A DNA stretch of 44,913 bases from Rhizosphaericola sp047606825 (GCA_047606825.1 JASGDY010000077.1:1-44913); one strand, 5' to 3'. Counted from the stretch's first letter, positions 1 through 11,383 are shown. Notes: a model not told the origin generated them from the sequence alone. Program-made: numbers and translations.

Positions 1-2
1 AA

Positions 3-114
3 TACGGCGGCTACCTACTCTCCCGGGGACTCTGCCCGAGTACCATCGGCCATGGGGGGCTTAACTGCTCTGTTCGGAACGGTAAGAGGTGGGCACCCCC
101 GGCATCGCCACCAT
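3..114 (-). rRNA. rrf: 5S ribosomal RNA
   Basis: This is the last gene of the minus-strand rRNA operon. On the minus strand it reads from a GGTGGCGATGCC-like 5' region to a GGGAGAGTAGGTAGCCGCC-like 3' region, which is typical of bacterial 5S rRNA. Its length of about 110 nt fits. It lies about 120 bp downstream of the 23S 3' end. Both ends are placed by similarity and may be a few bases off. The operon terminator would lie beyond the left edge of the window. Confidence 0.9.
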
Positions 115-234
115 AAGATCGCTGCGTGCACCCGCGCGCCCGCACAGGCGGGCCGCGGCGGCACAGAATGTCGCTGACACACGGAAGGGGGCGGGCGACG
201 CCGCAGGGGGCGCGCCGCTGCAGAAAATACAAAA

Positions 235-3037
<2,803 letters not shown>

Positions 3038-3083
3038 CTCAATCGCGGGGCGCGCCTCCCTGGCGCGCCCGCTCCCTTCCGTA

Positions 3084-3094
3084 TGTCAAAGAAC
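3084..3094 (-). promoter_or_regulatory. boxA-like antitermination motif before 23S
   Basis: On the minus strand this reads GTTCTTTGACA, a form commonly seen before 23S genes in Bacteroidota that resembles the bacterial boxA (TGCTCTTTAACA). It lies between tRNA-Ala and 23S, where boxA elements recruit the Nus complex to keep polymerase processive through rRNA. The assignment rests on motif resemblance and position. Confidence 0.5.
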
Positions 3095-3120
3095 TTGGGC
3101 GGGGAAAAAACCCGGCCCAG

Positions 3121-3194
3121 TGGAGGATAACGGATTCAAACCGTTGGCCCCCTGCGTGCAAAGCAGGTGCTCTAGTCAGCTGAGCTAATCCCCC
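3121..3194 (-). tRNA. tRNA-Ala (anticodon TGC)
   Basis: Minus-strand cloverleaf of 74 nt. The acceptor pairs GGGGGAT with ATCCTCC (one G-U pair), with A as discriminator. The D arm is AGCTCAGCTGACTAGAGC, the anticodon loop is CTTTGCACG with TGC, and the T loop is GTTTGAATC. It lies in the 16S-23S spacer, 13 bp after tRNA-Ile, the usual Ile-Ala arrangement. CCA is not encoded. Confidence 0.96.
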
Positions 3195-3207
3195 TGCGGT
3201 ACGCCCG

Positions 3208-3281
3208 TAGACCCGCCCGGACTTGAACCGGGGACCTCTACATTATCAGTGTAGCGCTCTGACCAGCTGAGCTACGGGTCT
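3208..3281 (-). tRNA. tRNA-Ile (anticodon GAT)
   Basis: Minus-strand cloverleaf of 74 nt. The acceptor AGACCCG pairs fully with CGGGTCT, with A as discriminator. The anticodon stem-loop is CTACACTGATAATGTAG with GAT as anticodon, and the T loop is GGTTCAAGTCC. It is the first tRNA of the 16S-23S spacer and is followed by tRNA-Ala. Confidence 0.96.
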
Positions 3282-3382
3282 CGCCCGCCGGTAGGACCGG
3301 GGCAAAGGACCCGACGCCGACGCCGGACGCATTCGTTCAAAAAAAGGACGGGGAGAGGGGGGAGGCCCGCGCGGGCGGCCCT

Positions 3383-4911
<1,529 letters not shown>

Positions 4912-4925
4912 CTAAATGACCCGTA

Positions 4926-5057
4926 CGGCGCCGCCGAGGCGGCGCCGCGCAATGTATCCCGCGCCCTGCGCGGGAACCACTCCCTCTCTCTCCATCCTTT
5001 TCAAAGACCTCCAGGGCAAAAAGCCCGTCTGATGCCGGAGCCGGCCGCAAGGCCGGC
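4926..5057 (-). other. rRNA leader with GC-rich hairpins and boxA-like motif
   Basis: The transcribed leader upstream of 16S contains three perfect hairpins: 4926-4935 with 4938-4947 (10 bp), 4957-4964 with 4968-4975 (8 bp), and 5040-5046 with 5051-5057 (7 bp, tetraloop TTGC on the transcribed strand). Between them, at about 4997-5008, the minus strand reads GTCTTTGAAAAG, which resembles the GTTCTTTGACA box before 23S. Plausible roles are antitermination and processing; these are inferred. Confidence 0.5.
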
Positions 5058-5067
5058 GGGCGGGGCG

Positions 5068-5098
5068 CAAAGGTAGGCGATACAACCGAATCCGCAAA
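5068..5098 (-). promoter_or_regulatory. rRNA operon promoter P1 (proximal)
   Basis: Minus strand: TTTG at 5098-5095, a 19-nt spacer, and TACCTTTG at 5075-5068. This is an exact match to the Bacteroidota primary sigma consensus TTTG-N19-TAnnTTTG. Transcription should start near 5061-5063, about 150 nt before 16S. The bases just downstream of the -7 box read CGCCCCGC, a GC-rich discriminator of the kind linked to ppGpp control of rRNA promoters in other bacteria. Confidence 0.85.
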
Positions 5099-5209
5099 AC
5101 TTTCCTGCAAGTTTCTTTACGGAAACAACCACGCAAGAAACTGGGAACCAGATACTTGCAACCTACCAGAGACACCCAAAGAACTGACCGCAAAACCCGA
5201 AGCGGGGCG

Positions 5210-5240
5210 CAAAAATAGCACCTTTTACCTTAACAGCAAA
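5210..5240 (-). promoter_or_regulatory. rRNA operon promoter P2 (distal)
   Basis: Minus strand: TTTG at 5240-5237, a 19-nt spacer, and TATTTTTG at 5217-5210. This is a second exact match to TTTG-N19-TAnnTTTG, 142 bp upstream of P1. It shares the 12-base string TTTGCGCCCCGC (box end plus discriminator) with P1. The two form a tandem pair for the rRNA operon. Confidence 0.83.
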
Positions 5241-5304
5241 ATCTTTTCAACAAAAAAATAAAAATTATTTCAAAACAGAAGCCATTACATAAAAATACAA
5301 AGCA

Positions 5305-5757
5305 TTAATTCCGCATTTTGTCCAATAAATTGCTCAACTGCTCGGCGTCGTCGTCTGTCAGGTTTTTCTGAATCTGAACGGAACGTTCGTCGAATTTCTG
5401 AGATAATTCATTGATGACACCCAAACCTTTTTGCGTAATGCAGATGTCCATCTTACGTCGATTGGACTCACATAGATTACGCTCTACCAATTCCATTGCC
5501 ACCAATTTGTCCAATAGCCGCGTGATATCGTTGCCTTTGTCAAGCATGACCTCTTTAATCTCCCCTGGACACACCACTTCGGGGTATTTCCCCCTCAAAA
5601 TGCGCAATACATTAAAATGTTGTTGCAATAGACCATAAGGCTTTAATATCACATTAAAACCATCACGCAACCAGTTGTGCGTATAAATCAAGTTGATAAT
5701 GGCTTTTTCAACAAGTGTTTCAAAGTTTTTTTGCTTAATCGCTTCTTCAATCTTCAT
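5305..5757 (-). CDS. MarR-family winged-helix transcriptional regulator
   Basis: A 150-residue protein with MarR layout: N-terminal dimerisation helix (about 1-45), winged helix-turn-helix (about 50-110, including the ILRGKYPEVVCPGEI and DITRLLDKLVAMELVER segments and the wing NRRKMDICITQKG), and a C-terminal dimerisation helix (120-150). MarR proteins bind palindromic operators as dimers and are often released by small ligands. I chose the ATG at 5757 because the promoter -7 box at 5788-5795 puts the transcript start near 5783, which leaves no room for the longer reading. The gene is alone between the rRNA promoters and the recA 3' end. Targets and ligand are unknown; autoregulation is likely. 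Confidence 0.88.
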   Translation of the reverse strand: MKIEEAIKQKNFETLVEKAIINLIYTHNWLRDGFNVILKPYGLLQQHFNVLRILRGKYPEVVCPGEIKEVMLDKGNDITRLLDKLVAMELVERNLCESNRRKMDICITQKGLGVINELSQKFDERSVQIQKNLTDDDAEQLSNLLDKMRN

Positions 5758-5787
5758 ATTATATACATACATTTTAGGGAAATGAAG

Positions 5788-5817
5788 CAAAGATACAACT
5801 TTTATTGTTGCAACAAA
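5788..5817 (-). promoter_or_regulatory. marR-type gene promoter with palindromic operator
   Basis: Minus strand: TTTG at 5817-5814, an 18-nt spacer, and TATCTTTG at 5795-5788. A perfect 12-bp palindrome TTGTTGCAACAA (5805-5816) overlaps the -33 element and the start of the spacer. A dimeric regulator bound there would block polymerase, so this is a good candidate for an autoregulatory operator. The promoter is seen directly; the operator role is inferred. Confidence 0.72.
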
Positions 5818-5874
5818 TATTATAAAGCGCAGAGGCTTAAAGCTCAAAGCCTAACGCACGTGGCTAAAATGCAT

Positions 5875-5905
5875 AAAGGCTGTCCACAATAGACAGCCTT
5901 TTTTT
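5875..5905. terminator. Hairpin terminator between marR-type gene and recA
   Basis: AAAGGCTGTC (5875-5884) pairs perfectly with GACAGCCTTT (5892-5901) around a 7-nt loop. The T run is better on the plus strand (seven T) than on the minus strand (TTTATGCATTTT), but the only gene reading into it is recA on the minus strand. It shares the GGCTGTCC-type stem with the terminator at 10742-10772. It probably ends recA transcription and may act in both directions. Confidence 0.6.
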
Positions 5906-6012
5906 GTTTTATACAAAGTTCCTTATCGCAAGTCTCCTTAGGGAACCGTTCGGAAAAGAAACAGGACCTGGAGAAAAAGAGTTGTTGAGATAAGACAGAC
6001 CGGGCGACGAGC

Positions 6013-7056
6013 CTAATCCTCTCCTTCGTCTGCCGACGCGCCTATGGCCTCGTCGGCAGGCAAAACCACCCCGCTAAGTTTCGTACGTATTTTGCCTTCG
6101 ATTTCTTGTGCGAGTTCTGGATTGTCGGACAAAAGTTGTTTGACGGCATCACGGCCTTGTCCTAATTTGTTGCCGTCGTAACTGAACCAGCTACCGCTTT
6201 TCTGGACAAAACCAAGCTCTACACCCATATCCAAAATCTCACCGATTTTGCTGATGCCTTGTCCATATATAATGTCAAACTCTGCGCTGCGGAACGGAGG
6301 TGCAACCTTATTTTTAACCACTTTGACTTTGACGCGGTTGCCGACAATGCTGTCGCCGTCCTTAATCTGTGCGGCACGACGGATATCCAAACGAACGGAT
6401 GCATAGAATTTCAATGCATTACCGCCGGTCGTAGTTTCAGGATTGCCAAACATTACGCCGATTTTTTCACGTAACTGGTTGATAAATATGCAAATTGTAT
6501 TGGTCTTGCTAATCGTGGCAGTCAATTTGCGCAAGGCTTGGCTCATAAGACGTGCCTGCAAGCCCATTTTACTGTCGCCCATCTCGCCTTCCAGTTCACC
6601 CTTTGGAACGAGTGCCGCAACGGAGTCGATGACCACGACATCCAAAGCGCCGGACAATATCAAGCGGTCGGCAATCTCCAATGCCTGCTCCCCATAGTCG
6701 GGTTGGGAAATCAAGAGATTGTCAACGTCCACGCCCAATTTTTTGGCATAGGAACTGTCAAACGCATGTTCCGCATCGACGATAGCGCACATGCCGCCCA
6801 GTTTTTGCGCTTCGGCAATAACATGGGTCGCCAAAGTCGTCTTACCGGAAGATTCCGGCCCATATATCTCGATAATCCTACCTTTAGGTAGGCCGCTCAC
6901 GCCCAATGCAGTATCCAGACCGATAGATCCCGTCGAAATGACTTCTATCTCGGCATGGGCTTTTTCGTTCATCATCATCACGCTGCCCTTTCCAAAATCC
7001 TTGTCGATTTTCTCCATGGTCAGCTTCAGGGCTTTCAATTTATCTGCGTTGCTCAT
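6013..7056 (-). CDS. recA: Recombinase RecA
   Basis: A 347-residue protein of standard RecA length. It forms filaments on single-stranded DNA, drives homologous pairing and strand exchange, and in most bacteria triggers LexA self-cleavage. Walker A is GPESSGKT (66-73) and Walker B is VVVID (about 140-144). The L2 region FGNPETTTGGNALKFYAS and the FINQLREKIGVMFG segment are intact. The acidic C-terminus ASADEGED is typical. There is no intein. The start is the ATG at 7056, with an A-rich leader and no Shine-Dalgarno. I recognise no SOS box upstream. It has no operon partner in the classic sense: the META lipoprotein gene lies 78 bp upstream on the same strand. Confidence 0.98.
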   Translation of the reverse strand: MSNADKLKALKLTMEKIDKDFGKGSVMMMNEKAHAEIEVISTGSIGLDTALGVSGLPKGRIIEIYGPESSGKTTLATHVIAEAQKLGGMCAIVDAEHAFDSSYAKKLGVDVDNLLISQPDYGEQALEIADRLILSGALDVVVIDSVAALVPKGELEGEMGDSKMGLQARLMSQALRKLTATISKTNTICIFINQLREKIGVMFGNPETTTGGNALKFYASVRLDIRRAAQIKDGDSIVGNRVKVKVVKNKVAPPFRSAEFDIIYGQGISKIGEILDMGVELGFVQKSGSWFSYDGNKLGQGRDAVKQLLSDNPELAQEIEGKIRTKLSGVVLPADEAIGASADEGED

Positions 7057-7134
7057 ATTTCAATATTTACAAAATGTATTTAAAGCGTAAAAGTAGACAA
7101 TCTTTTTAGTTTTGGCTAATTTTTTTAGTATTTT

Positions 7135-7632
7135 TTATTTTATGGTTGTCGTGTCCCGGACAAAACGCATGGCGTCAATCTTCCTGAAACGCAGCCATAA
7201 GGTGTCTTTTACGACACGGTAATGCGAAACCTTGTCCAGCATACCCAGAAAAAGCGTCTCTCCCTGTCCACCGTCCGGACAGCTCACCATCGTTGTCGCC
7301 ATCTGTCCAAAATGGATGGAATCCTGCTGCAGAACGAACGAACCATTGAAACTATTGCATCCCGTATTTCCGCTCGCATGGCGACTTATGGTATCCAGCC
7401 GCATGACCGGTTTTTTGTCTGGGTAAAGCCCGTCAAATGTAATCCTCGGACCTGTGACATAGGTCAACCGCCATTGACCGTTCAAATGATTGACGTTCGT
7501 AGGATGCGCAACCGGTGGCGACGGCGGCGTTTTTTTGGCAATACTGTTTGTTAACTTACTGATAGAGTCACAGGAGACTATCCCTAGGGCGAACAAAGAG
7601 AGCACGCAACTGACAACGTTTTTCTTATCCAT
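7135..7632 (-). CDS. META-domain (HslJ-like) lipoprotein
   Basis: A 165-residue protein. The N-terminus MDKKNVVSCVLSLFALGIVSC is a lipoprotein signal with Cys21 as acylation site. The rest (about 48-160) resembles META/HslJ domains: LNGQWRLTYVTG at the start, GNTGCNSFNGSF with the typical NTGCN turn, a MATTMVSCPD strand, and a short C-terminal repeat of the fold. HslJ/META proteins are small envelope proteins of unclear biochemistry, linked in E. coli to heat and novobiocin tolerance. I chose the ATG at 7632 because it begins the signal sequence; upstream codons read through the intergenic region. It is divergent from the ECF sigma gene, 107 bp away. Confidence 0.8.
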   Translation of the reverse strand: MDKKNVVSCVLSLFALGIVSCDSISKLTNSIAKKTPPSPPVAHPTNVNHLNGQWRLTYVTGPRITFDGLYPDKKPVMRLDTISRHASGNTGCNSFNGSFVLQQDSIHFGQMATTMVSCPDGGQGETLFLGMLDKVSHYRVVKDTLWLRFRKIDAMRFVRDTTTIK

Positions 7633-7739
7633 AACGACACGAAAATAGAACAATATCGATAAGCGCGAAATCTTTATATTGGGAAAAATAAAAAGGCTTC
7701 CAACCTTTTGCTTTCCGACCGCATCTATCATTGTAAAAC

Positions 7740-8285
7740 GTGCCAGTGATAACCGAAAACATTCTCCGAAAATGCTCACAAAACGACAGACGCGCCCAAC
7801 GCGCGCTGTACGACGCGACCGCGCCCTGGCTCTTTCTGGTCTGCAAAAGATACCTGCGACAGGACGCCGATATCCAAGCAGCGCTGACGGAGGCGTTTTA
7901 TATCCTGTTTACAAAAATCCACCAGTTGGAACAAGTAAGCGCTTTTGAAGCGTGGGCGAAAAAAATTGCAGTCAATGCCTGTCTGGAACTTATCCGAAAA
8001 TCCAAAAAATTTCTGTCGGAAAACAGCGAACTATCCGAATCCAATGCAGGTGCTGACACTTCCGCGCTGAATGCCTTGCAGGAAAAAGACCTGTTGCAGC
8101 TATTGAACCATCTGCCTTCCGGTGCCAAAGCAGTATTTAATTTATACGCAATTGAGGGTTATTCTCACAAGGAAATCGGGCAACTACTGGAGATTTCGGA
8201 GGGTACGTCCAAATCCCAGTTGAACTACGCCAAATCCAAACTGCGCACGTTGGTAACGCAATACTATTACGCTAAACAAAATTAA
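7740..8285 (+). CDS. ECF-type RNA polymerase sigma factor
   Basis: A protein of 181 residues. Sigma-2 covers about 17-83 (core RNDRRAQRALYDATAPWLF-like start and AWAKKIAVNACLELIRK, the -10 recognition region). Sigma-4 covers about 115-172 (LPSGAKAVFNLYAIEGYSHKEI then LEISEGTSKSQLNYAKSKLR, a helix-turn-helix). No sigma-3 region is present, as expected for the ECF class. There is no upstream ATG; the start is a GTG at 7740, with a second GTG at 7746 possible. Only 3 bp separate its stop from the next gene, a position normally held by an anti-sigma factor. Confidence 0.88.
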   Translation: MPVITENILRKCSQNDRRAQRALYDATAPWLFLVCKRYLRQDADIQAALTEAFYILFTKIHQLEQVSAFEAWAKKIAVNACLELIRKSKKFLSENSELSESNAGADTSALNALQEKDLLQLLNHLPSGAKAVFNLYAIEGYSHKEIGQLLEISEGTSKSQLNYAKSKLRTLVTQYYYAKQN

Positions 8286-8288
8286 AAA

Positions 8289-10610
8289 ATGGAAACAAAA
8301 GATACTTTGCTGGAAGCCTTCAGAAACGCTGCGGAAAGGCAGCAGCCGACCCCCTTCCACGGCATGGACAACGTATGGTACCAGATTGAAAACAAACTGG
8401 ACGAACGGGATGCAGGAAAAATCATTCCGCTCTGGAAAAAATGCCTTTTCGCGGCGACAATATTAATTATATTGGGTATTGGCGGATTTATTTTGTACAA
8501 TACCATTAAACAAAAGGACAATATGGTTAAAAACACACCGTCCACAACCATTCCAAATAATATCGATACGCTTAAAAAATCAATTCCAAAAACAATTGAC
8601 AAAAGCATCGTGGCAAAAACAGCAAAACGTATTAAAAAACATACGTACACGCCTCTTATCATAGCACACAATACAAGGCCAACAGCCATTCCCGAAGCAA
8701 GGAAAATGGCAGAAACTATAGCACCAGCCAGTATTGCAACGAACCAACAAAACAGTTTGGACGAGGTAGTCGTTGTTAGATATGGCACAGAAAAAAGAAA
8801 GGAAATAACAGGAAATACGGCGATGACCAACCCGACCAATACACTCAACTACGATGTCGCAAGCAACGCCTATAATAATATAAGAGCGAGATCCATATTG
8901 GAACCCTCAACTATGTCCAATGCCTTGCAGGGACGCGTCGCCGGACTTTCCATGAACCAAAAAGGCATGTCTCTGCCCACTACCGGAATGCGCCTCCGTG
9001 GCATCCAATCATTCAGGAAAGATGCAAATCCACTGTATATCGTCAACGGCAAAGTCATGGAAAATGCCTCTCTAAACAATATCAACCCCAACGACATCAC
9101 GCATATCGAAGTGTTAAAAGATGCTTCCGCGACCGCCATTTACGGTTCAAAAGCCGCAAACGGCGTAATCCTTATCACTACGAAAAACCCAAAAGCATTT
9201 GAACCCACCAAAGACCAGGAATCTTATGAAACCTACAAGGAAAATGGTTATGCAAGTCCCGTTACCAATCCGTTTTCCACTTTTTCCATTGACGTGGACA
9301 ACGCGTCCTATACCAATATCCGCCGCTTTATCAACAACGGTCAGCCTGTGCCAAAAGACGCGGTGCGCGTGGAGGAAATGGTTAATTTTTTTAAATACCA
9401 TACACCGCAGCCGACCGACGGAACGCCTTACGCTATCCAATCCGAATACGGCATTGCGCCCTGGAATCCGAGGCATCATATTTTAAAAATAAGTTTGCAG
9501 GGAAAGGTTGTTCCGGAGGAAAATATCCCGGCATCCAATATCGTTTTTTTAATTGACGTTTCGGGTTCGATGGATGCACCAAACAAACTTCCGTTGCTAA
9601 AAGCATCCATGAAACTATTGGTCAACAAGCTACGCAGCCAGGACAAGGTCGCCATCGTCACATATTCCGGCAATGCAGGACTGGCTTTGGCTCCAACTTC
9701 CGGTTCCCAAAAGAATGCTATCAACAAAGCAATCGACAGCCTGTCCGCAGGTGGCAGCACGGCTGGCGGCGAAGGCATCGAACTGGCATACAAAACAGCA
9801 CAAGAACATTTCATCCAAAACGGCAACAACCGCGTCGTATTGGCAACGGACGGCGACTTCAACGTAGGCATATCTTCCGACAGCGAACTGGAAGACCTGA
9901 TAACGGAAAAGAGAAAAAGCCAGATTTTCCTTACCTGTCTTGGTTTTGGGATGGGCAACTATAAGGACAGCAAGATGCAGACGCTAGCCCAAAAAGGCAA
10001 TGGCAACTATGCCTATATCGACAACATACAGGAAGCCAACCGCGTATTGGTCAAGGAATTTGGCGGCACAATGTTTACGATTGCGAAAGATGTCAAACTA
10101 CAAGTGGAGTTCAATCCCGCACAGGTCAGGGCCTATCGACTGATTGGTTATGAAACACGTCTATTGGCTGACCAGGATTTTCCCAATGACAGCATCGACG
10201 CAGGCGAAATGGGAAGCGGGCACACTGTCACTGCACTGTACGAAATCATTCCCTCCAACGTCAAAAACGACAGCCTGTTCAACGCGCCAACCGAACCGCG
10301 CTATCTTCAACCACAAAAAAACAGCACGTCAGACGAATTGGCATTCATCAAAACACGCTACAAATTGCCCAACAGCAACAAGAGCATTGAAAAAACAATC
10401 ACAGTCAAACCCAATGCAGAAAAGGAATCCAACGTTTCGCAAGATTATCGGCTGGCAACAACCGTCGCCTGGTTTGGACTGAAACTCAGGGATTCCAAGC
10501 TCCTACCCACCAAGTCCACAAAGGACATATTGAACTGGGGAAAAGCAACGCAGTACGACGACCCAGACGGTTATGTTGCAGAGTTGTTTCGGTTGATAGA
10601 AACGCAGTAA
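8289..10610 (+). CDS. Anti-sigma-like TM protein with SusC-type plug and YfbK-type von Willebrand A region
   Basis: A 773-residue mosaic. Residues 1-50 are cytoplasmic and resemble the short N-termini of Bacteroidota anti-sigma factors (VWYQIENKLDERDAGK). A single TM helix lies at about 52-73. A Thr/Lys-rich linker runs to about 155. Residues 157-300 match a SusC/RagA plug: LDEVVVVRYGTEKRKEITG, LQGRVAGL, LRGIQSF, NPLYIVNGK, INPNDITHIEVLKDASATAI, then YGSKAANGVILITTK. No carboxypeptidase-like domain, signal peptide or beta-barrel is present. Residues 330-412 match the segment preceding VWA in YfbK-type proteins. The VWA domain (about 415-590) has a complete DVSGSM MIDAS start at 423-428. The C-terminal third resembles DUF3520. 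It follows the ECF sigma gene by 3 bp, so a role as its membrane-bound regulator is the simplest reading (inference). Confidence 0.85.
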   Translation: METKDTLLEAFRNAAERQQPTPFHGMDNVWYQIENKLDERDAGKIIPLWKKCLFAATILIILGIGGFILYNTIKQKDNMVKNTPSTTIPNNIDTLKKSIPKTIDKSIVAKTAKRIKKHTYTPLIIAHNTRPTAIPEARKMAETIAPASIATNQQNSLDEVVVVRYGTEKRKEITGNTAMTNPTNTLNYDVASNAYNNIRARSILEPSTMSNALQGRVAGLSMNQKGMSLPTTGMRLRGIQSFRKDANPLYIVNGKVMENASLNNINPNDITHIEVLKDASATAIYGSKAANGVILITTKNPKAFEPTKDQESYETYKENGYASPVTNPFSTFSIDVDNASYTNIRRFINNGQPVPKDAVRVEEMVNFFKYHTPQPTDGTPYAIQSEYGIAPWNPRHHILKISLQGKVVPEENIPASNIVFLIDVSGSMDAPNKLPLLKASMKLLVNKLRSQDKVAIVTYSGNAGLALAPTSGSQKNAINKAIDSLSAGGSTAGGEGIELAYKTAQEHFIQNGNNRVVLATDGDFNVGISSDSELEDLITEKRKSQIFLTCLGFGMGNYKDSKMQTLAQKGNGNYAYIDNIQEANRVLVKEFGGTMFTIAKDVKLQVEFNPAQVRAYRLIGYETRLLADQDFPNDSIDAGEMGSGHTVTALYEIIPSNVKNDSLFNAPTEPRYLQPQKNSTSDELAFIKTRYKLPNSNKSIEKTITVKPNAEKESNVSQDYRLATTVAWFGLKLRDSKLLPTKSTKDILNWGKATQYDDPDGYVAELFRLIETQ

Positions 10611-10640
10611 GGTGTCCGGTAGGAGGTGAAAGGTTGAAGG

Positions 10641-10708
10641 CCGCTGGCGCACGCGTGTCGCGTGTGCCTTAATATGTTGTGGCACACGCGACACGCGTGC
10701 GCCAGCGG
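10641..10708. repeat. Perfect 28-bp GC-rich inverted repeat
   Basis: The arms 10641-10668 and 10681-10708 are exact reverse complements (28 bp) around a 12-nt AT-rich loop. The arms are rich in CG steps and alternate GCGC/CGTG units, unlike the flanking DNA. It lies 30 bp after the plug-VWA stop codon. It could be a REP-like or MITE-like element, or a strong hairpin at the 3' end of the transcript; there is no T run for a classical terminator. Confidence 0.85.
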
Positions 10709-10741
10709 TTATTCATTTTCTATCAATACTATTTGTGACAT

Positions 10742-10772
10742 AAATAAAAAGGCTGCCCAAAAATGGACAGCC
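10742..10772 (-). terminator. Rho-independent terminator of the FKBP gene
   Basis: On the minus strand GGCTGTCC (10772-10765) pairs with GGGCAGCC (10758-10751) with one mismatch, around a 6-nt loop, and is followed by TTTTTATTT. It lies about 80 bp after the stop codon of the FKBP gene and is oriented to end it. Confidence 0.8.
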
Positions 10773-10826
10773 CCATACATTTCATTGAAGCATTTATATA
10801 AGTAAAAACGGACTTGAAGTCCCTCG

Positions 10827-10850
10827 TTTTTCCTTTTTACTTTTGCCTTA
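10827..10850 (+). repeat. T-rich CTTTTTACTTTTGCC tract abutting the FKBP 3' end
   Basis: The plus strand reads TTTTTCC then TTTTTACTTTTGCCTTA and ends 4 bp before the FKBP stop codon. It includes TACTTTTG, which fits the -7 consensus TAnnTTTG. This is one of ten such tracts in the window; in all of them the T-rich strand points into the neighbouring coding region. Confidence 0.6.
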
Positions 10851-10854
10851 TTAC

Positions 10855-11283
10855 TTATACAATCTCCACCAATTCCAGGTCAAAAATCAAATCCTTTCCC
10901 GCCAATGGGTGGTTGCCGTCCAACACGACGGAATCTTCCTTGATTTCCGCAACCGTAACAGGGAACACCTGTCCCTGGTCGTTGCGCATATTCAAGGCCA
11001 TACCTACCTGCGGCTGCATGTCGGGCGGAAACTGGTCTGTGGGAAACTCAATCAACAACTCGTCCTGTTTGGGGCCATAAGCCTCTTCGACTGGAATTGT
11101 AATGGTTTTCTTTTCTCCGACGGCCATACCCGTAACGCCGTCGTCAAAACCTTTGATGACCTGGCCGCTGCCAACCGTAAATTCCAGTGGTTCACGACCG
11201 TTGCTACTATCGAAAGTTGTATTGTCCGTTAATTTTCCGTGATAGTGCACTTTCACTTTATCACCTGCTTTTACTTGTTGCAT
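10855..11283 (-). CDS. FKBP-type peptidyl-prolyl isomerase (SlyD-like)
   Basis: A 142-residue protein. The split FKBP domain has VHYHGKLTDNTTFDSS near the start and GSGQVIKGFDDGVTGM plus VGEKKTITIP forming the active-site face. An insert-in-flap-like region follows EEAYGP (PTDQFPPDMQPQVGMALN), and the fold closes with DGNHPLAGKDLIFDLELVEI. This is the SlyD pattern; the metal-binding His-rich tail of enterobacterial SlyD is absent. It should catalyse proline isomerisation and chaperone folding in the cytoplasm, since there is no signal peptide. I chose the ATG at 11283; a TTG two codons upstream is possible. It is divergent from the NamZ-like gene. Confidence 0.93.
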   Translation of the reverse strand: MQQVKAGDKVKVHYHGKLTDNTTFDSSNGREPLEFTVGSGQVIKGFDDGVTGMAVGEKKTITIPVEEAYGPKQDELLIEFPTDQFPPDMQPQVGMALNMRNDQGQVFPVTVAEIKEDSVVLDGNHPLAGKDLIFDLELVEIV

Positions 11284-11383
11284 ATCCAAAATATTTTTCC
11301 GTCAATAAAAGCACAAGGTAAGCTTTGTCTAGGGTTTTCTACCATAATTTTTGGTTAACTTCGGCAACACAAAACATTTTTCT

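Noticed and set aside
7057..7134. SOS box or full promoter before recA
   Set aside because: I see TACTTTTA as a partial -7 match but no TTTG at -33 and no convincing LexA palindrome, so I did not annotate one.
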